A stretch of DNA of 64,000 nucleotides, taken from the NCBI GenBank assembly GCA_029204225.1, contig CM055094.1, positions 64,487,088 to 64,551,087 of the forward strand. The letters are read 5' to 3'. A model generated the notes under the pieces. It worked only from the letters and a program-made list of their open reading frames with translations. It made no database searches and was not told the DNA's origin. Positions 1-11,159 of the stretch are shown here, one piece after another (positions within the stretch are counted from its first letter, which is position 1; every line of letters begins with the position of its first letter). The stretch is from Diphasiastrum complanatum (taxonomy: Eukaryota; Streptophyta; Lycopodiopsida; Lycopodiales; Lycopodiaceae). The translations under genes were made by a program, and so were the position numbers.

Positions 1-304
1 CCCATAGCACGGCTGGAGCCATTGTCCAGAAAGTGATCTAGTGCACTGAGGGATCAGTGCTCATCACATGATATGATTTAGGACGTCAAAAGATTTATAG
101 GAATTTTAGGATGATAAGGCACAACCATTGAATCTATAGGAATTTGAGTTGTTTCTTCTTTAGCTTGTTACTCTGGAGCCTCTTAGTCTTCCATATTTTC
201 TGCTAAGCTTAATTCATTGTTTATCCTTCAAATTATCTTTGGTAGTCAAAAAATCTACAAGCATCTTGGAATGTAAACTAGAAATGTCATATAGAACAAT
301 ACCT
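1..304. repeat. Partial copy (unit 0 tail) of the 3.7-kb tandem unit
   Basis: This stretch matches the sequence around 4,760-5,060 and, more closely, 8,470-8,770, so the window opens inside an earlier copy of the tandem unit. It jumps near position 303 straight into the start of unit 1. The OBERON-bearing middle of a unit is therefore absent between unit 0 and unit 1, implying a deletion at the junction. No coding role is visible. Confidence 0.8.
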
Positions 305-420
305 ATACAACTTGCTATCTGTTGCATTTATGGACATTATGATTATATTGGGAAAATTCCATTATCAAAATTTGGCATTAACCTTAATATGGTATTAATA
401 GAGTAAAATATTGTTGTGCT

Positions 421-640
421 CTCTATCATCTGAGTCATTGGAATCATGAGAATCAATTTTTGGAGTTTTCCAAATTTATGCATCTTCATCAGATATACTT
501 GTTTTGTACAAATTTAGATCTTCCATTTCATTCTCAACATGTGCATTTTTGAATACATGTCTTGACCGTGGCTTTTGAACAACATACCACCAATTTCTGT
601 TTAGTCGATCTGGTTGAAAACATACCTACACATTTAGCAA
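421..640 (-). pseudogene. CACTA (En/Spm) transposase C-terminal tail, DUF4216-like
   Basis: On the minus strand one frame reads VCFQPDRLNKNWWYVVQ and continues with a PRSRHVF-type stretch and an acidic Asp/Ser-rich end. The better preserved relic at 11.6-11.9 kb has VFHPDRSDPRWWYAIQ at the equivalent place. In plant CACTA elements DUF4216 follows DUF4218 at the end of the tnp2-type transposase gene, which is the basis of the call. Only this last part is present and there is no upstream transposase core in the unit, so it is a fragment. The assignment by family is inference from motif similarity. Confidence 0.6.
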
Positions 641-810
641 TATTAGGATTAGAGATTTGTTATAATGATAATTTAATTCAATTCACAGTAACGAGGCAAC
701 AGGAATGTGTATGAAAAGTCCATGCTTAATGTCTTGGTTGAATCAATAGCGAAAAATCCACTACGGTCTTTTTTTACAGTTGCATTTAATCTCATATAGT
801 TGAGATAAAG

Positions 811-1065
811 CTATGGATGTGCATCTTGGGAGGTTGGTGGGGGACTGATGAAGTGTTGTACAACCCTGTGGATTATTGTAGGACACAAATGAGTTGGAAG
901 AGAGTGCCCAGAAACCCTACTAGGGAAGCCTAGCCATTTTCCAAGAGAGAGAAATATGGAGGTCCTGCAATCCCATAGGCACACCCATAGCACGACTGGA
1001 GCCATTGTCCAGAAAGTGGTCTAGTAGTGCACTGAGGCATGAGTGCTCATCACATGATATGATTT
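811..1065 (+). other. Unidentified coding-like block repeated in each unit
   Basis: The plus strand encodes a stretch starting MKLWMCILGGWWGTDEV in unit 2 (4,582) that recurs at 8,300-8,548 and 14,052-14,240. The two later copies read further without breaks, through PVDYCRTQMSWKR and PLSKKWFSALRD. In units 1 and 2 the frame is broken after about 40 residues. I do not recognise the family. Conservation of the longer frame in the two diverged copies hints at real protein-coding ancestry, but it could equally be the antisense of the CACTA gene next to it. Confidence 0.35.
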
Positions 1066-1679
1066 AGGACGTCAAAGGATTTATAGGAATTTTAGGACGA
1101 TAAGGCACAACCATTGGATCTATAGGAATTTGAGTTGGTTCTTCTTTAGCTTGTTACTTTGGAGCCTCTTAGTCTTCCATATTTTCCACTAAGCTTAATT
1201 CATTGTTTATCCTTGAAAGTATCTTTGGTGGTCAAAAAATCTACAAGCATCTTGGAATGTAATGTAAACTAGAAATGTCAATACCTCCATGTACTTTTAA
1301 GGTTTGAGTGTAAGGCTAAATTTGTTGATATGTTTGCTTATGTTAGTATAACACTAGGGGAGAACAAAATTGATGGGATATGATGATGCAACTTCTGACA
1401 ATGACATGAAGAATTATAAAGATCTACAACATTTACATGTTGCTCATACATGTCATGGTTCTTACGTGCAATTTTCATGCAATCCACAGGAGTCATTTAC
1501 CAGAGTTGTGTAGACCTATAACACACATGGTTATGGCATGTTGGGGGGCCCTTGCGAACCCTTTCCTAGGTTGGAATGCCTCAAAGACATTTAGCGTGCA
1601 TGCATGATGCTTGTGAAAGTTATGCATAGCAAGCGCAATGCATGTGGTGGCTGACTGTCACTGATATGCAACATTAATA

Positions 1680-2545
1680 TTGATCGTCGTTGGCTTCTTC
1701 ATATGCATGCGCTTTGGTTGAGCAGCTAACAAGTGCTTCCAGCGCAAATGAATCTAGGGATTCTCCTTCTAAGAGCACTAGTTCCAAGACAACATGGCCC
1801 AAGGATGCAGGCACATGAAAGGAGGCAAGACCCTGAGCCAACAAGGATGCAGAAGCAAAGGAGGAAGACAAGGGCCTTGAGCAAGCAATTGTTCATCGTG
1901 TGGAAAATGTGGATAGGATCCAGCTTCGAGATGTTGCTTGAGAAGGAGTGGATTTATTGGCAGATCGTATGACAAATCAACCCGACGAATACCTTTCTGA
2001 GGTAAAAAGAGAGCTAAGAGACATTCTCAAAGGAATGGGAGGCATTTGCCAACGAGAGAAATTTTATGTGCTTAAGAGCCTTCTACATAGTAGAACACAT
2101 TTGTCGCCTGCGTTGCTATTGTGGGCAAATTGAGCACAGTTGAAAATCCTTGTGGCTATAAAGACAAGGCTCCAAGTGTTCGTTAATACTAGCATTATTG
2201 TGACAAAGTCTGTGTTGATCAAAATATTTTTCCATGCTAGATGTCACAACATGGCATGCCTTTGTCAGCTGCCTATGGACCACTATAGTTGTGATTCTTG
2301 CACGGATTCTACAAGCCTTGCATGTGTGTGATCTGTAGAAAATTTGGTTTTGATGTGAACACATGTCGATGGATTGGGTGTGCCTTTTGCTCTAACTGGA
2401 CTCACACAAACTATCCAATTAGGGTTTTTAATCATGTTAACTAAGTCAAAGTGGGTTCCCCCTCATGGAATTAACATGCTTTGTTACCAACCAATCACAA
2501 AGCAACACATGACGAAATGACTATAATCAGAATGCTTGTAACCTC
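1680..2545 (+). pseudogene. OBERON/TITANIA-type PHD-finger gene fragment, copy A
   Basis: Read across stops, the plus strand gives the order known for plant OBERON proteins: a charged stretch with KDAEAKEEDKG, a helical segment LSEVKRELRDILKGMGG, then REKFYVLKSLLHSRTHLSPA, then a Cys-rich PHD-like part containing CVICRKFGFDVNTCRWIGC and SNWTHTNYPIR. OBERON proteins bind chromatin in plant meristems. Here the frame is broken by several stops, the first Cys pairs of the finger are shortened, and the DCAIR-type end reads NYPIR, so a zinc ligand is lost. The helical segment and finger follow with no obvious intron, as in a processed or retro-copied gene. The family call rests on remembered family motifs. 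Confidence 0.7.
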
Positions 2546-2559
2546 TCTTGGTTACATAG

Positions 2560-3610
2560 GGAGCTATTGCTAAGAACACTCCCCATTCTTGGTTACATAG
2601 GGTGCTATTATGTTCAGTTCATGCATTGTAGTCTATAATTGATCAATAGGCTCGCTTATTTTCATGACAAGTGCACATGCGCCTCATAATCAATTCCCAG
2701 TATATGTGCATATCCTTTAGCTACCAGTGTTGACTTATATCTCTCTTTCCCATCAGGCATCCTTCTAGTAGGTGACTACCAAACTGAATGCATTATTTCG
2801 CTTGATTGATTCCGACTTTTTCTTTCATCCATCTCCTAGCAACTTGATTGTCTCGTTAACAAATAGTACCAAAATATGTTCAAAGCTCATATATTTTGTT
2901 TTGTTTTGATTTCCTTGAGCTAGACAATTCTACTTATTACTCTTTTTGTGAAAGTTATAATGGATAAATAAGTCTTCACTAATGATACCTAATCTTTATC
3001 TAGTTATAATTCTGTGATTGTGTTTTCTTTTGCAAGTTATATAGAAAATATCTTCCTTAATGATTAGACAATCGCCTAAACATCAACCCATACAGTAAAC
3101 TATACACTGTCTACTGTATACAGGTGTACTAAATTGCACATACATGTACAAATCTATAAAGTACATTCACGAATAGCATCTGGTTAGACTAAACTAGCCT
3201 TGTAATTACAGATTAATTAAGGAATTCCTGTAATCACAAATATGTTGTGTATATATATATTCAACTCGCACTCATTGAGCGCGGGAAGATTGAGCATCAG
3301 AGTTACTCCACATTTAGGTTGTAATCATTTGTGTTCTTCATACTCCATATTGAGAAAATGCTCTTGTGACTAGCATTCAGTGTAAAATATCAACAACACC
3401 TATTATCTGCGTCTGATTTGGATGTGTGTGTGTTGTGATTGATTGCACCTTTTTGAATTACTTTTCTTAGTTCGCTCACTCACTTTGATCAAATCACAAA
3501 CGTCTTCATTTCCTTAGCAGCAACCATGATTTGGCGGTACAAGATGGACTTTCAAGGGCACTACCTTTTGTGGGTATAAATGCACTATTTTCAACTAATA
3601 AATTTGATCT
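2560..3610. other. Non-coding part of unit 1, LTR-like in places
   Basis: No gene is seen here. A short duplicated phrase, CTTGGTTACATAGGG, occurs at about 2,549 and 2,590. The stretch 3,060-3,400 has the look of an LTR: short inverted GTATACAG-like words, a TATATATATA run at about 3,249 and a downstream leader. Neither a PBS nor an ORF accompanies it. The equivalent region in unit 2 is 6,330-7,330. Confidence 0.4.
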
Positions 3611-3965
3611 GCAATAACTTTTTAATTGTACCTCGGAAGTATATCATGTAATATATCATTGGAAAGCGCTCGTCAACAAGCGCTTTCTAACGCACCAAAC
3701 TCAGTTGAAATTGGGCTTACCCCTGAAAAGTTGTCATTTTTAATGTGGAGTCAAAAATTTATGATTAATAAAATCCCCATACTTTTGACTAGCCATAACT
3801 TTTTAACCGTAGCTTGGAAGTATGTCATCTAACATATCATTGGAAAGCGCTCGTCAAGCGTATCCTAACGCACTAAACTCCGCTGAAATTGGAGTTACTA
3901 CTAAAAAATTATGTCATTTTTCAAGTGGACTCAAAATAATTATCAGTAATAAAATCCCCCAAAAG
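3611..3965. repeat. Doublet of about 180 bp, unit 1
   Basis: Two direct copies of about 175-180 bases each contain the phrase ATAACTTTTTAA, then CGGAAGTAT or TGGAAGTAT, then ATATCATTGGAAAGCGCTCG. The second copy starts at about 3,790. The same doublet occurs in unit 2 at 7,333-7,690. It has no ORF of note on either strand. Confidence 0.7.
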
Positions 3966-4189
3966 TGAAATGTACTACCAAAAGGTAAAATGAAAAATAG
4001 GTTCTTTTTTTTGTACTACCAAACCATTATGTCAAGTTATTATGCTCTAACGAATTGGAATTATTATCGGTTGAATACAACCTGCTATCCGTTGCATTTA
4101 TGGACATTATGATGTGTCTCTATATTGGGAAAATTCCATTATCAAAATTTGGCATTAACCTTAATATGGTATTAATAGAGTAAAATATT

Positions 4190-4410
4190 GTTGTGCTCTC
4201 TATCATCTGAGTCATAGGAATCATGATAATCAATTTTTGGAGTTTTCCAGATTTATGCATCTTCATCAGATATACTTGTTTTGTCCAAATTTAGATCTTC
4301 CATTTCATTCTCAACATGTGCATTTTTGAATACATGTCTTGACCGTGGCTTTTGAACAACATACCACCAATTTTTGTTTAGTCGATCTGGTTGAAAACAT
4401 ACCTACACAT
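4190..4410 (-). pseudogene. CACTA transposase tail, second copy
   Basis: This is the unit 2 copy of the DUF4216-like tail. The minus strand again reads the FQPDRLNKNWWYVVQ block followed by a PRSRHVFKNAHVENEME stretch, then a stop shortly after SISDEDA. It is nearly identical to the unit 1 copy and equally truncated, so the two were duplicated together with the unit. Confidence 0.6.
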
Positions 4411-5455
4411 TTAGCAATGTTAGGATTAGAGATTTGTTATGATGATAATTTAATTCAATTCACAGTAACGAGGCAACAGGATTGTGTATGAAGAGTCCAT
4501 GCTTAATGTCTTGGTTGAATCAATAGCAAAAAATCCACTACGGTCTTTTTTTACAGTTGCATTTAATCTTCTATAGTTGAGATGAAGCTATGGATGTGCA
4601 TCTTGGGAGGTTGGTGGGGGACTGATGAAGTGTCGTACAACCCTGTGGATTATTGTAGGACACAAATGAGTTGGAAGAGGTGCCCAGAAACCCTACTAGG
4701 GAAGCCTAGCCATTTTCCAAGAGAGAGAAATATGGAGGTCCTGCAATCCCATAGGCACACCCATAGCACGGCTGGAGCCATTGTCCAGAAAGTGGTCTAG
4801 TCGTGCACTGAGGCATGAGTGCTCATCACATGATATGATTTAGGACGTCAAAGGATTTATAGGAATTTTAGGACGATAAGGCACAACCATTGGATCTATA
4901 GAAATTTGAGTTGGTTCTTCTTTAGCTTGTTACTTTGGAGCCTCTTAGTCTTCCATATTTTCTACTAAGCTTAAGTCATTGTCTTTCCTTGAAAGTATCT
5001 TTGGTGGTCAAAAAATCTACAAGCATCTTGCAATGTAATGTAAACTAGAAATGTCAATACCTCCATGTACTTTTAAGTTTTGAGTGTAAGGCTAAATTTG
5101 TTGATATGTTTGCTTATGTTAGTATAACACTAAGGGAGAACAAAATTGATGGGATATGATGATGCAACTTCTGACAATGACATGAAGAATTATAAAGATC
5201 TACAACATTTACATGTTGCTCATACATGTCATTGTTCTTACGTGCAATTTTCATGCAATCCACAGGAGTCATTTACAAGAGTTGTGTAGACCTATAACAC
5301 ACATGGTTATGGCATGTTGGGGGGCCCTTGCGAACCCTTTCCTAGGTCGGAATGCCTCAATGACATTTAGCGTGCATGCATGATGCTTGTGAAAGTTATG
5401 CATAGCAAGCCCAATGCATGTGGTGGCTGACTGTCACTGATATGCAACATTAATA

Positions 5456-6320
5456 TTGATCGTCGTTGGCTTCTTCAGATGCATGCGCTTTGGTTGAGCA
5501 GCTAACAAGTGCTTCCAACGCAAATGAATCTAGGGATTCTCCTTCTAAGAGCACTAGTTCCAAGACAACATGGCCCAAGGATGCAGGCACATGAAAGGAG
5601 GCAAGACCCAGAGCCAACAAGGATGCAGAAGCAAAGGAGGAAGACAAGGGCCTTGAGCAAGCAATTGTTCATCGTGTGGAAAATGTGGATAGGATCCAGC
5701 TTCGAGATGTTGCTCGAGAAGGAGTGGATTTATTGGCAGATCGTATGACAAATCAACCCGACAAATACCTTTCTGAGGTAAAAAGAGAGCTAAGAGACAT
5801 TCTCAAAGGAATGGGAGGCATTTGCCAACGAGAGAAATTTTATGTGCTTAAGAGCCTTCTACATAGTAGAACACATTTGTCGCCTGCGTTGCTATTGTGG
5901 GCAAATTGAACACAGTTGAAAATCCTTGTGGCTATAAAGACAAGACTCCAAGTGTTCGTTAATACTAGCATTATTGTGACGAAGTCTGTTTTGATTAAAA
6001 TATCTTTCCATGCTAGATGTCACAACATGGCATGCCTTTGTCAGCTGCCTATGGACCACTATAGTTGTGATTCTTGCACGGATTCTACAAGCCTTGCATG
6101 TGTGTGATCTGTAGAAAATTTGGTTTTGATGTGAACACATGTCGATGGATTGGGTGTGCCTTTTGCTCTAACTGGACTCACACAAACTATCCAATTAGGG
6201 TTTTTAATCATGTTAACTAAGTCAAAGTGGGTTCCCCCTCATGGAATTAACATGCTTTGTTACCAACCAATCACAAAGCAACACATGACGAAATGACTAT
6301 AATCAGAATGCTTGTAACCT
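5456..6320 (+). pseudogene. OBERON/TITANIA-type PHD-finger gene fragment, copy B
   Basis: This is the unit 2 copy of the OBERON-like fragment. Its upstream helical part is open from 5,676 to 5,909 (MENVDRIQLRDVAREGVDLL onward), slightly better than copy A, where one Arg codon is a stop. The PHD-like part again contains CVICRKFGFDVNTCRWIGC and lacks the same ligands. Shared defects with copy A show that both descend from one already damaged fragment duplicated with the unit. Confidence 0.7.
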
Positions 6321-7332
6321 CTCTTGGTTACATAGGGAGCTATTGCTAAGAACACTCCCCATTCTTGGTTACATAGGGTGCTATTATGTTCAGTTCATGC
6401 ATTGTAGTCTATAATTGATCAATAGGCTCGCTTATTTTCATGACAAGTGCACATGCGCCTCATATTCAATTCCCAGTATATGTGCATATCCTTTAGCTAC
6501 CAGTGTTGACTTATATCTCTCTTTCCCATCAGGCTTCCTTCTAGTAGGTGACTACCAAACTGAATGCACTGTTTCGCTTGATTGATTCCGACTTTTTCTT
6601 TCATCCATCTCCTAGCAGCTTGATTGTCTCATTAACAAATAGTACCAAAATATGTTCAAAGCTCATATGTTTTGTTTTGTTTTGTTTTCCTTGAGCTAGA
6701 CAATTCTACTTATTACTCTTTTTGTGAAAGTTATAATGGATAAATAAGTCTTCACTAATGATACCTAATCTTTATCTAATTATAATTTTGTGATTGTGTT
6801 TTCTTTTGCAGGACATATAGAAAATATCTTCCTCAATGATTAGACAATCGCCTAAACATCAACCCATACAGTAAACTATACACTGTCTATTGTATACAGG
6901 TGTACTAATTTGCACATACATGTACAAATCTATAAAGTACATTCACGAATAGCATCTGGTTAGACTAAACTAGTCTTGTAATTACAGATTAATTAAGGAA
7001 TTCTTGTAATCACAAATATGTTGAGGTTGTAGTCATTTGTGTTGTTCATACTCCATATTGAGAAAATGCTCTTGTGACTAGCATTCAGTGTAAAATATTA
7101 ACAACACCTTCTACTATGTGTGTCTAATTTGGATGTCTGTGTGTTGTGATTGATTGCACCCTTTTTAATTACTTTTCTCAGTTCGCTCACTCACTTTGAT
7201 CAAATCACAAACGTCTTCATTTCCTTAGCAGCAACCATGATTTGGTGGTACAAGATGGACTTTCAAGGACACTACCTTTTCTGGGTATAAATGCACTTTT
7301 GTATTATTGTACACTATTTTCAACTAATACTT

Positions 7333-7690
7333 TTGATCTGCAATAACTTTTTAATTGTACCTCGGAAGTATGTCATGTAATATATCATTGGAAAGCGCTT
7401 GTCAACAAGCGCTTTCTAACGCCCCAAACTCAGCTGAAATTGGACTTACCACTGAAAAGTTGTCATTTTTAATGTGGACTCAAAAATTTATGATTAATAA
7501 AATCCCCATACTTTTGACTAGCCATAACTTTTTCACCGTAGCTCGGAAGTATGTCACATAACATATCATTGGAAAGCGCTCGTCAAGCGCATTTTAACGC
7601 ACTAAACTCTGCTGAAATTGGACTTACTACTAAAAAGTTATGTCATTTTTCGTGTGGACTCAAAATAATTATCAGTAATAAAATCCCCAA
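7333..7690. repeat. Doublet of about 180 bp, unit 2
   Basis: This is the unit 2 counterpart of the 3,611-3,965 doublet, again with two copies containing ATATCATTGGAAAGCGCT. The copies differ from their unit 1 counterparts by isolated substitutions, so the doublet predates duplication of the larger unit. Confidence 0.7.
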
Positions 7691-7809
7691 AAAGTGAAAT
7701 GTACTACCAAAAGGTACAACGAAAAATAGGCTCTTTTTTTTGTACTACCAAACCATTATGTTAAATTATTATGCTCTGAAGAATTGGAATTATTATCGGT
7801 TGAATACAA

Positions 7810-9200
7810 CCTGCTATCCGATGCATTTATGGACATTATGATGTGTTTCTATATTGGGAAAATTCCGTAATCAAAATTTGGCATTAACCTCAATATGGTA
7901 TTAATAGGTTAAAATATTGTTGTGCTCTCTTTCATCTGAGTCATCCGAATCATCAGATATACTTGTTTTGTCCAAATTTAGATCTGCCATGTCGATCTGG
8001 TTGAAAACATACCTACACATTTAGCAATGTTAGGATTAGAGATTTGTTATGATGATGTTTTAATTCACAATAAATAGATGTAATGAAAAAGTACTGGAGA
8101 TGATTAATATAACATTGGTCACAATTTACAAAAAGAAAAAAATTTGAACTTCATGCACACCTATTCACATTGACGAGGCAACACGAATGTGTCTAAAAAG
8201 TCCATGCTTAATGTCTTGGTTGAATAAATAGTGAAAAATCCACTACGATCTTTTTATTACAGTTGCATTTAATCTTCTATAGTTGAGATAAAGCTATAAA
8301 TGTGCATCTTGGGAGGTTGGTGGACGACTGATGAAGTGTCGTACAACCCTGTGGATTATTGTAGGACACAAATGAGTTGGAAGAGGGTGCCCAGAAACCC
8401 TACTAAGGAAGCCATAGCCATTTTCCAAGGGAGAGAAGATTGGAGGTCCCGCAATCCCATAAGCACACCCATTGCACAGCTGGAGCCATTGTCCAAAAAG
8501 TGGTTTAGTGCACTGAGGGATCAGTGCTCAACACATGATATGATCTAGGACGTCAAAGGATTTATAGGAATTTTAGGATGATAAGGCACAACCTTTGGAT
8601 CTATAGGAATTTGAGTTGTTTCTTCTTTAGCTTGTTACTTTGGAGCTTCTTAGTTTTCCATATTTTCCACTAAGGTTAATACATTGTTTATCCTTCAAAA
8701 TATCTTTGCCATTCAAATAATGTACAAACATCTTTAAATGTAAACTAGAAATGTCATATAGAACAATATCTCCATGTACTTCGAAGTATTGAGTGTTGGG
8801 TTGCTAAATTTGTTGATATGTTTGCTATGCTAGTATAACACTATGGGAGAACAAAATGGATGGGATATGAGGATGCAACTTTTGATGATGACAAGAAGAA
8901 TTATAAAGAAATACAACATTTACATGTTGCTCATACATGTCTTTTCATGCAATCCACAAGAGTCATTTACAAGAGTTGTGAAGACCTATAATACACGTGG
9001 TGCTCATAAATCTCATTGTTCTCATCTACAAGTACCATGTAATCATAGGATTGTCATTGAATCTCCAAACTAAGCAAGCTCAAGAATGTGGAGGCAACTA
9101 AACTTGATGATAAGTTGCTTTTGTCATATCAAACAAAGGGACACGTCTAAGAGGAACAAAACATGATGAGATATGAAGATCCAAAATTGACAAATGAAAT
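7810..9200. repeat. Partial, diverged tandem unit 3
   Basis: The start of the unit is present, but the CACTA tail has an internal deletion at about 7,990 that removes the conserved NWWYVVQ part. The copy continues through the coding-like block (8,300-8,548) into sequence shared only with the 14-kb copy, up to about 9,200. It has no OBERON fragment. It is more diverged from units 1 and 2 than they are from each other. Confidence 0.75.
8300..8548 (+). other. Unidentified coding-like block, longest copy (82 codons)
   Basis: This is the longest open version of the block repeated in all units, MCILGGWWTTDEV to the stop. It contains PVDYCRTQMSWKR, PRNPTKEAIAIFQG and PLSKKWFSALRD, which look like ordinary protein composition. 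The 14,052 copy keeps the same reading with only substitutions. No known motif is visible. It is probably a remnant of a gene carried by the repeat unit rather than an active gene. Confidence 0.35.
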
Positions 9201-9242
9201 TAGGAATTGGAAAAACCTCTAACACTTTACAAGTTGCTCCAT

Positions 9243-10183
9243 TTATTCGATAGCAAGCAGAATCTTGATTGTTGGATAATGCACAATAGTATCCTTGTTG
9301 GTATTATTGTTACTTTTGTGAATCTTGAAAACTCCAGTCAAGATGTTTGACTTACAAAACTGATTGGTACCAGACTGGGACTTTGGAGGCCCAAACGTAT
9401 TATAAGACGTGTTGATTGTAGTTGTCCCTTGTTTTTGGTATATTCTTGTCGTTGAAAGGTATTTCTGTTCATGGATCAAAGCTAACCACATTGCTGAATC
9501 CAAACTTGTACATCATATCTGATTGCTTCCACATTTGCTCCAATTTGAGGTTGTAACACAAGGATATATCAGTGTAAATGTGCATTTTCGTCCATTAAGT
9601 GTCGATTGCCAAAATTCATGATTATAATCTTGGACTGAGCCCGTTTGCTGAATTGAGCACCAACGTGGAAAGAACATTTTCTCCAGAAATGGATTCAAGA
9701 AAACCTTAGTACACAATTCCTTGAACTGCAACCAATTGTAGATCGCTGGTTGAAGATGTGGATCACCCTCAACTTTCTTTGACCAAACATAAGCTGGACC
9801 CTTAAAGTGTAGTGAAGCATAAGCAATCTTCGCTTGTTCAGTCCTTGGAAATAATTGGAAATATTTATCCAATTTGTATGGCCAGTCTTCCACATCTATA
9901 GTATTGGTGTTTCCACTGAAGTAAAGATTTTATCTTTAAAATCATTGCCATCTCTCTTTTGTAGAATAGCACTCATCACATTTTCAAAACATGACATCAT
10001 CAACTCTAACATTTTCTCCCAACTTCGCTCCGAGCTTTCCTGGATCTGTTGCCATGTTTGTTTATTCACTTCGGTGGTGTGTTGTATAGCAGTTAAAACT
10101 TTCGTTAATATTTTCTCTATTCTAGCTGGATTTTCTATAGCCAAATTTTTTTTAGTATTACTAGTTCTTTTCGGTGCCATTTA
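9243..10183 (-). pseudogene. LTR-retrotransposon gag relic (Ty3/gypsy-like)
   Basis: On the minus strand an ORF begins MAPKRTSNTKKNLAIENPAR and ends after about 94 codons. The frame then resumes as EDWPYKLDKYFQLFPRTEQ, KIAYASLHFKGPAYVW and NWLQFKELCTKVF, the composition and order of the retrotransposon gag capsid region. A further frameshifted part contains SAMWLALIHEQKYL. At least one stop and two frameshifts separate the parts. No zinc knuckle, protease or LTR was found next to it, so it is a truncated relic lying between unit 3 and OBERON copy C. Gypsy rather than copia is inferred from the capsid motif style. Confidence 0.65.
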
Positions 10184-10471
10184 ATTGAACTCAACGTAAT
10201 GACCACTTTTTCCCTTTCACAGCATTGAAATCCAATGTCACACAAAAGCCATATGAAAAATATTAAAAGAATGTAGTATAAAATGGGAACAAGTTAAGAG
10301 ATGAGGAGTCCTATAAAAATATTAAAAATAACAAGTAATGATGACGAAATGAAAAATTATGGAAATTGACGGTAATTGTTTTTACTTTTTAATTTTTTTT
10401 AGACACGTTGATGAGGAAGGCAGAAAAAGAATGTGGGTATTCGTGAGGTGTGGGCTGAAATACGTGAGGGA

Positions 10472-10473
<2 letters not shown>

Positions 10474-10531
<58 letters not shown>
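10474..10531 (+). repeat. (GT)n microsatellite, 58 bp
   Basis: This is an uninterrupted GT dinucleotide tract. The long open frames across it on both strands (poly Cys-Val and poly His-Thr) are artefacts of the repeat. Confidence 0.95.
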
Positions 10532-10532
<1 letters not shown>

Positions 10533-10554
10533 ATGCGTGTGGGAGGGGGGGTAT

Positions 10555-10692
10555 ATCCGCATGCAAGAAGGGCCAGGTCAACGAAGAATTCACGAATGGG
10601 GTATTCGTGGGACATGAAGGGGCAGGTTGAAGAATTTGCGAAGGAATCGCGAACAGGTATTCGCGGACAGGAAGGGACAGGTCAAAGAAAAT
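10555..10692 (+). repeat. Imperfect tandem repeat of about 54 bp
   Basis: The phrase GAAGGGCCAGGTCAACGAA recurs as GAAGGGGCAGGTTGAAGAA and GAAGGGACAGGTCAAAGAA, each followed by a TTCGCGA-like word in the first two copies. The array ends exactly where OBERON copy C begins, so it may mark the breakpoint of that fragment. Confidence 0.65.
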
Positions 10693-11140
10693 ATGTCGCC
10701 TGCGTTGCTATTGTGCACAAATTGAACACAACTGAAAATCCTTGTGGCTATAAAGACAAGACTCCAAGTGTTCCTTAATCCTAACATTAGCCTGACGAAG
10801 TCTGTGCTGATCAAAATATTTTTCCATGCTAGATGCCACTACATGGCATGCCATTGTCAACTGCCTATGGACAACTACAGTTGTAATGCTTGCACTGCAA
10901 AGATTAGATTCTACAAGTCTTGCATGTGTGTGATCTATAGAAAATTTGGTTTTGATGTGAACACATGTCGATGGATTGAGAGTGCTTTTTGCTCTAACTG
11001 GACTCACACAAACTATGCAATTAGGGTTTTAATCATGTTATCTAAGTCGAATGGATTCCCCCTAATGAAATTAACATGCTTTGTTACCAACCAATCACAA
11101 AGCAACACATGACGCAATGACTATAATCAGAACATGCTTG
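10691..11140 (+). pseudogene. OBERON-type PHD fragment, copy C (outside the tandem units)
   Basis: This third copy begins abruptly at the LSPALLL codons and keeps a continuous frame through much of the finger. It reads VAIKTRLQVFLNPNISLTKS, then CHYMACHCQLPMDNYSCNAC, then the FGFDVNTCRWIE stretch. It retains the segment CTAKIRFYKSCMCV that is collapsed in copies A and B, so it is closer to the ancestral gene. Two cysteines are changed to tyrosine (KIRFYKSC, CVIYRKF) and the last ligand pair is lost, so a functional zinc finger is unlikely. Upstream lies a diverged repeat rather than more of the gene. Confidence 0.7.
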
Positions 11141-11159
11141 TAACCTTTCTTGGTTACAA

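Larger units (their letters stand above)
305..4080. repeat. Tandem unit 1 (about 3.77 kb)
   Basis: This is a large direct repeat whose next copy starts at 4,081. Corresponding landmarks are offset by about 3,770-3,777 bases and differ mainly by scattered substitutions. In order it holds a minus-strand CACTA transposase tail (about 420-640), an unidentified plus-strand coding-like block (about 810-1,060), an OBERON-type PHD fragment (about 1,680-2,545), an LTR-like non-coding stretch (about 3,060-3,400) and a doublet of about 180 bp (3,611-3,965). It keeps about 72 bases near 3,255-3,326, including a run of TATATA, that unit 2 lacks. Confidence 0.85.
4081..7809. repeat. Tandem unit 2 (about 3.73 kb)
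   Basis: This is the second full copy of the unit, head to tail with unit 1 and followed at 7,810 by a third, diverged copy. The same blocks occur in the same order: CACTA tail, coding-like block, OBERON fragment, non-coding part and doublet. Near-identity with unit 1 suggests a fairly recent tandem duplication, perhaps by unequal crossing-over. The copies of this unit are not the ends of a single mobile insertion, because no target duplication is visible at their junctions. Confidence 0.85.

Noticed and set aside
311-7809. Units 1 and 2 as the two LTRs of one giant retroelement
   Set aside because: They are directly adjacent with no internal region, primer site or polypurine tract between them, and a third partial copy follows.
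10359-10778. Open frames with long Cys-Val and His-Thr runs
   Set aside because: They exist only because the GT microsatellite has no stops in several frames; flanking codons show no family.
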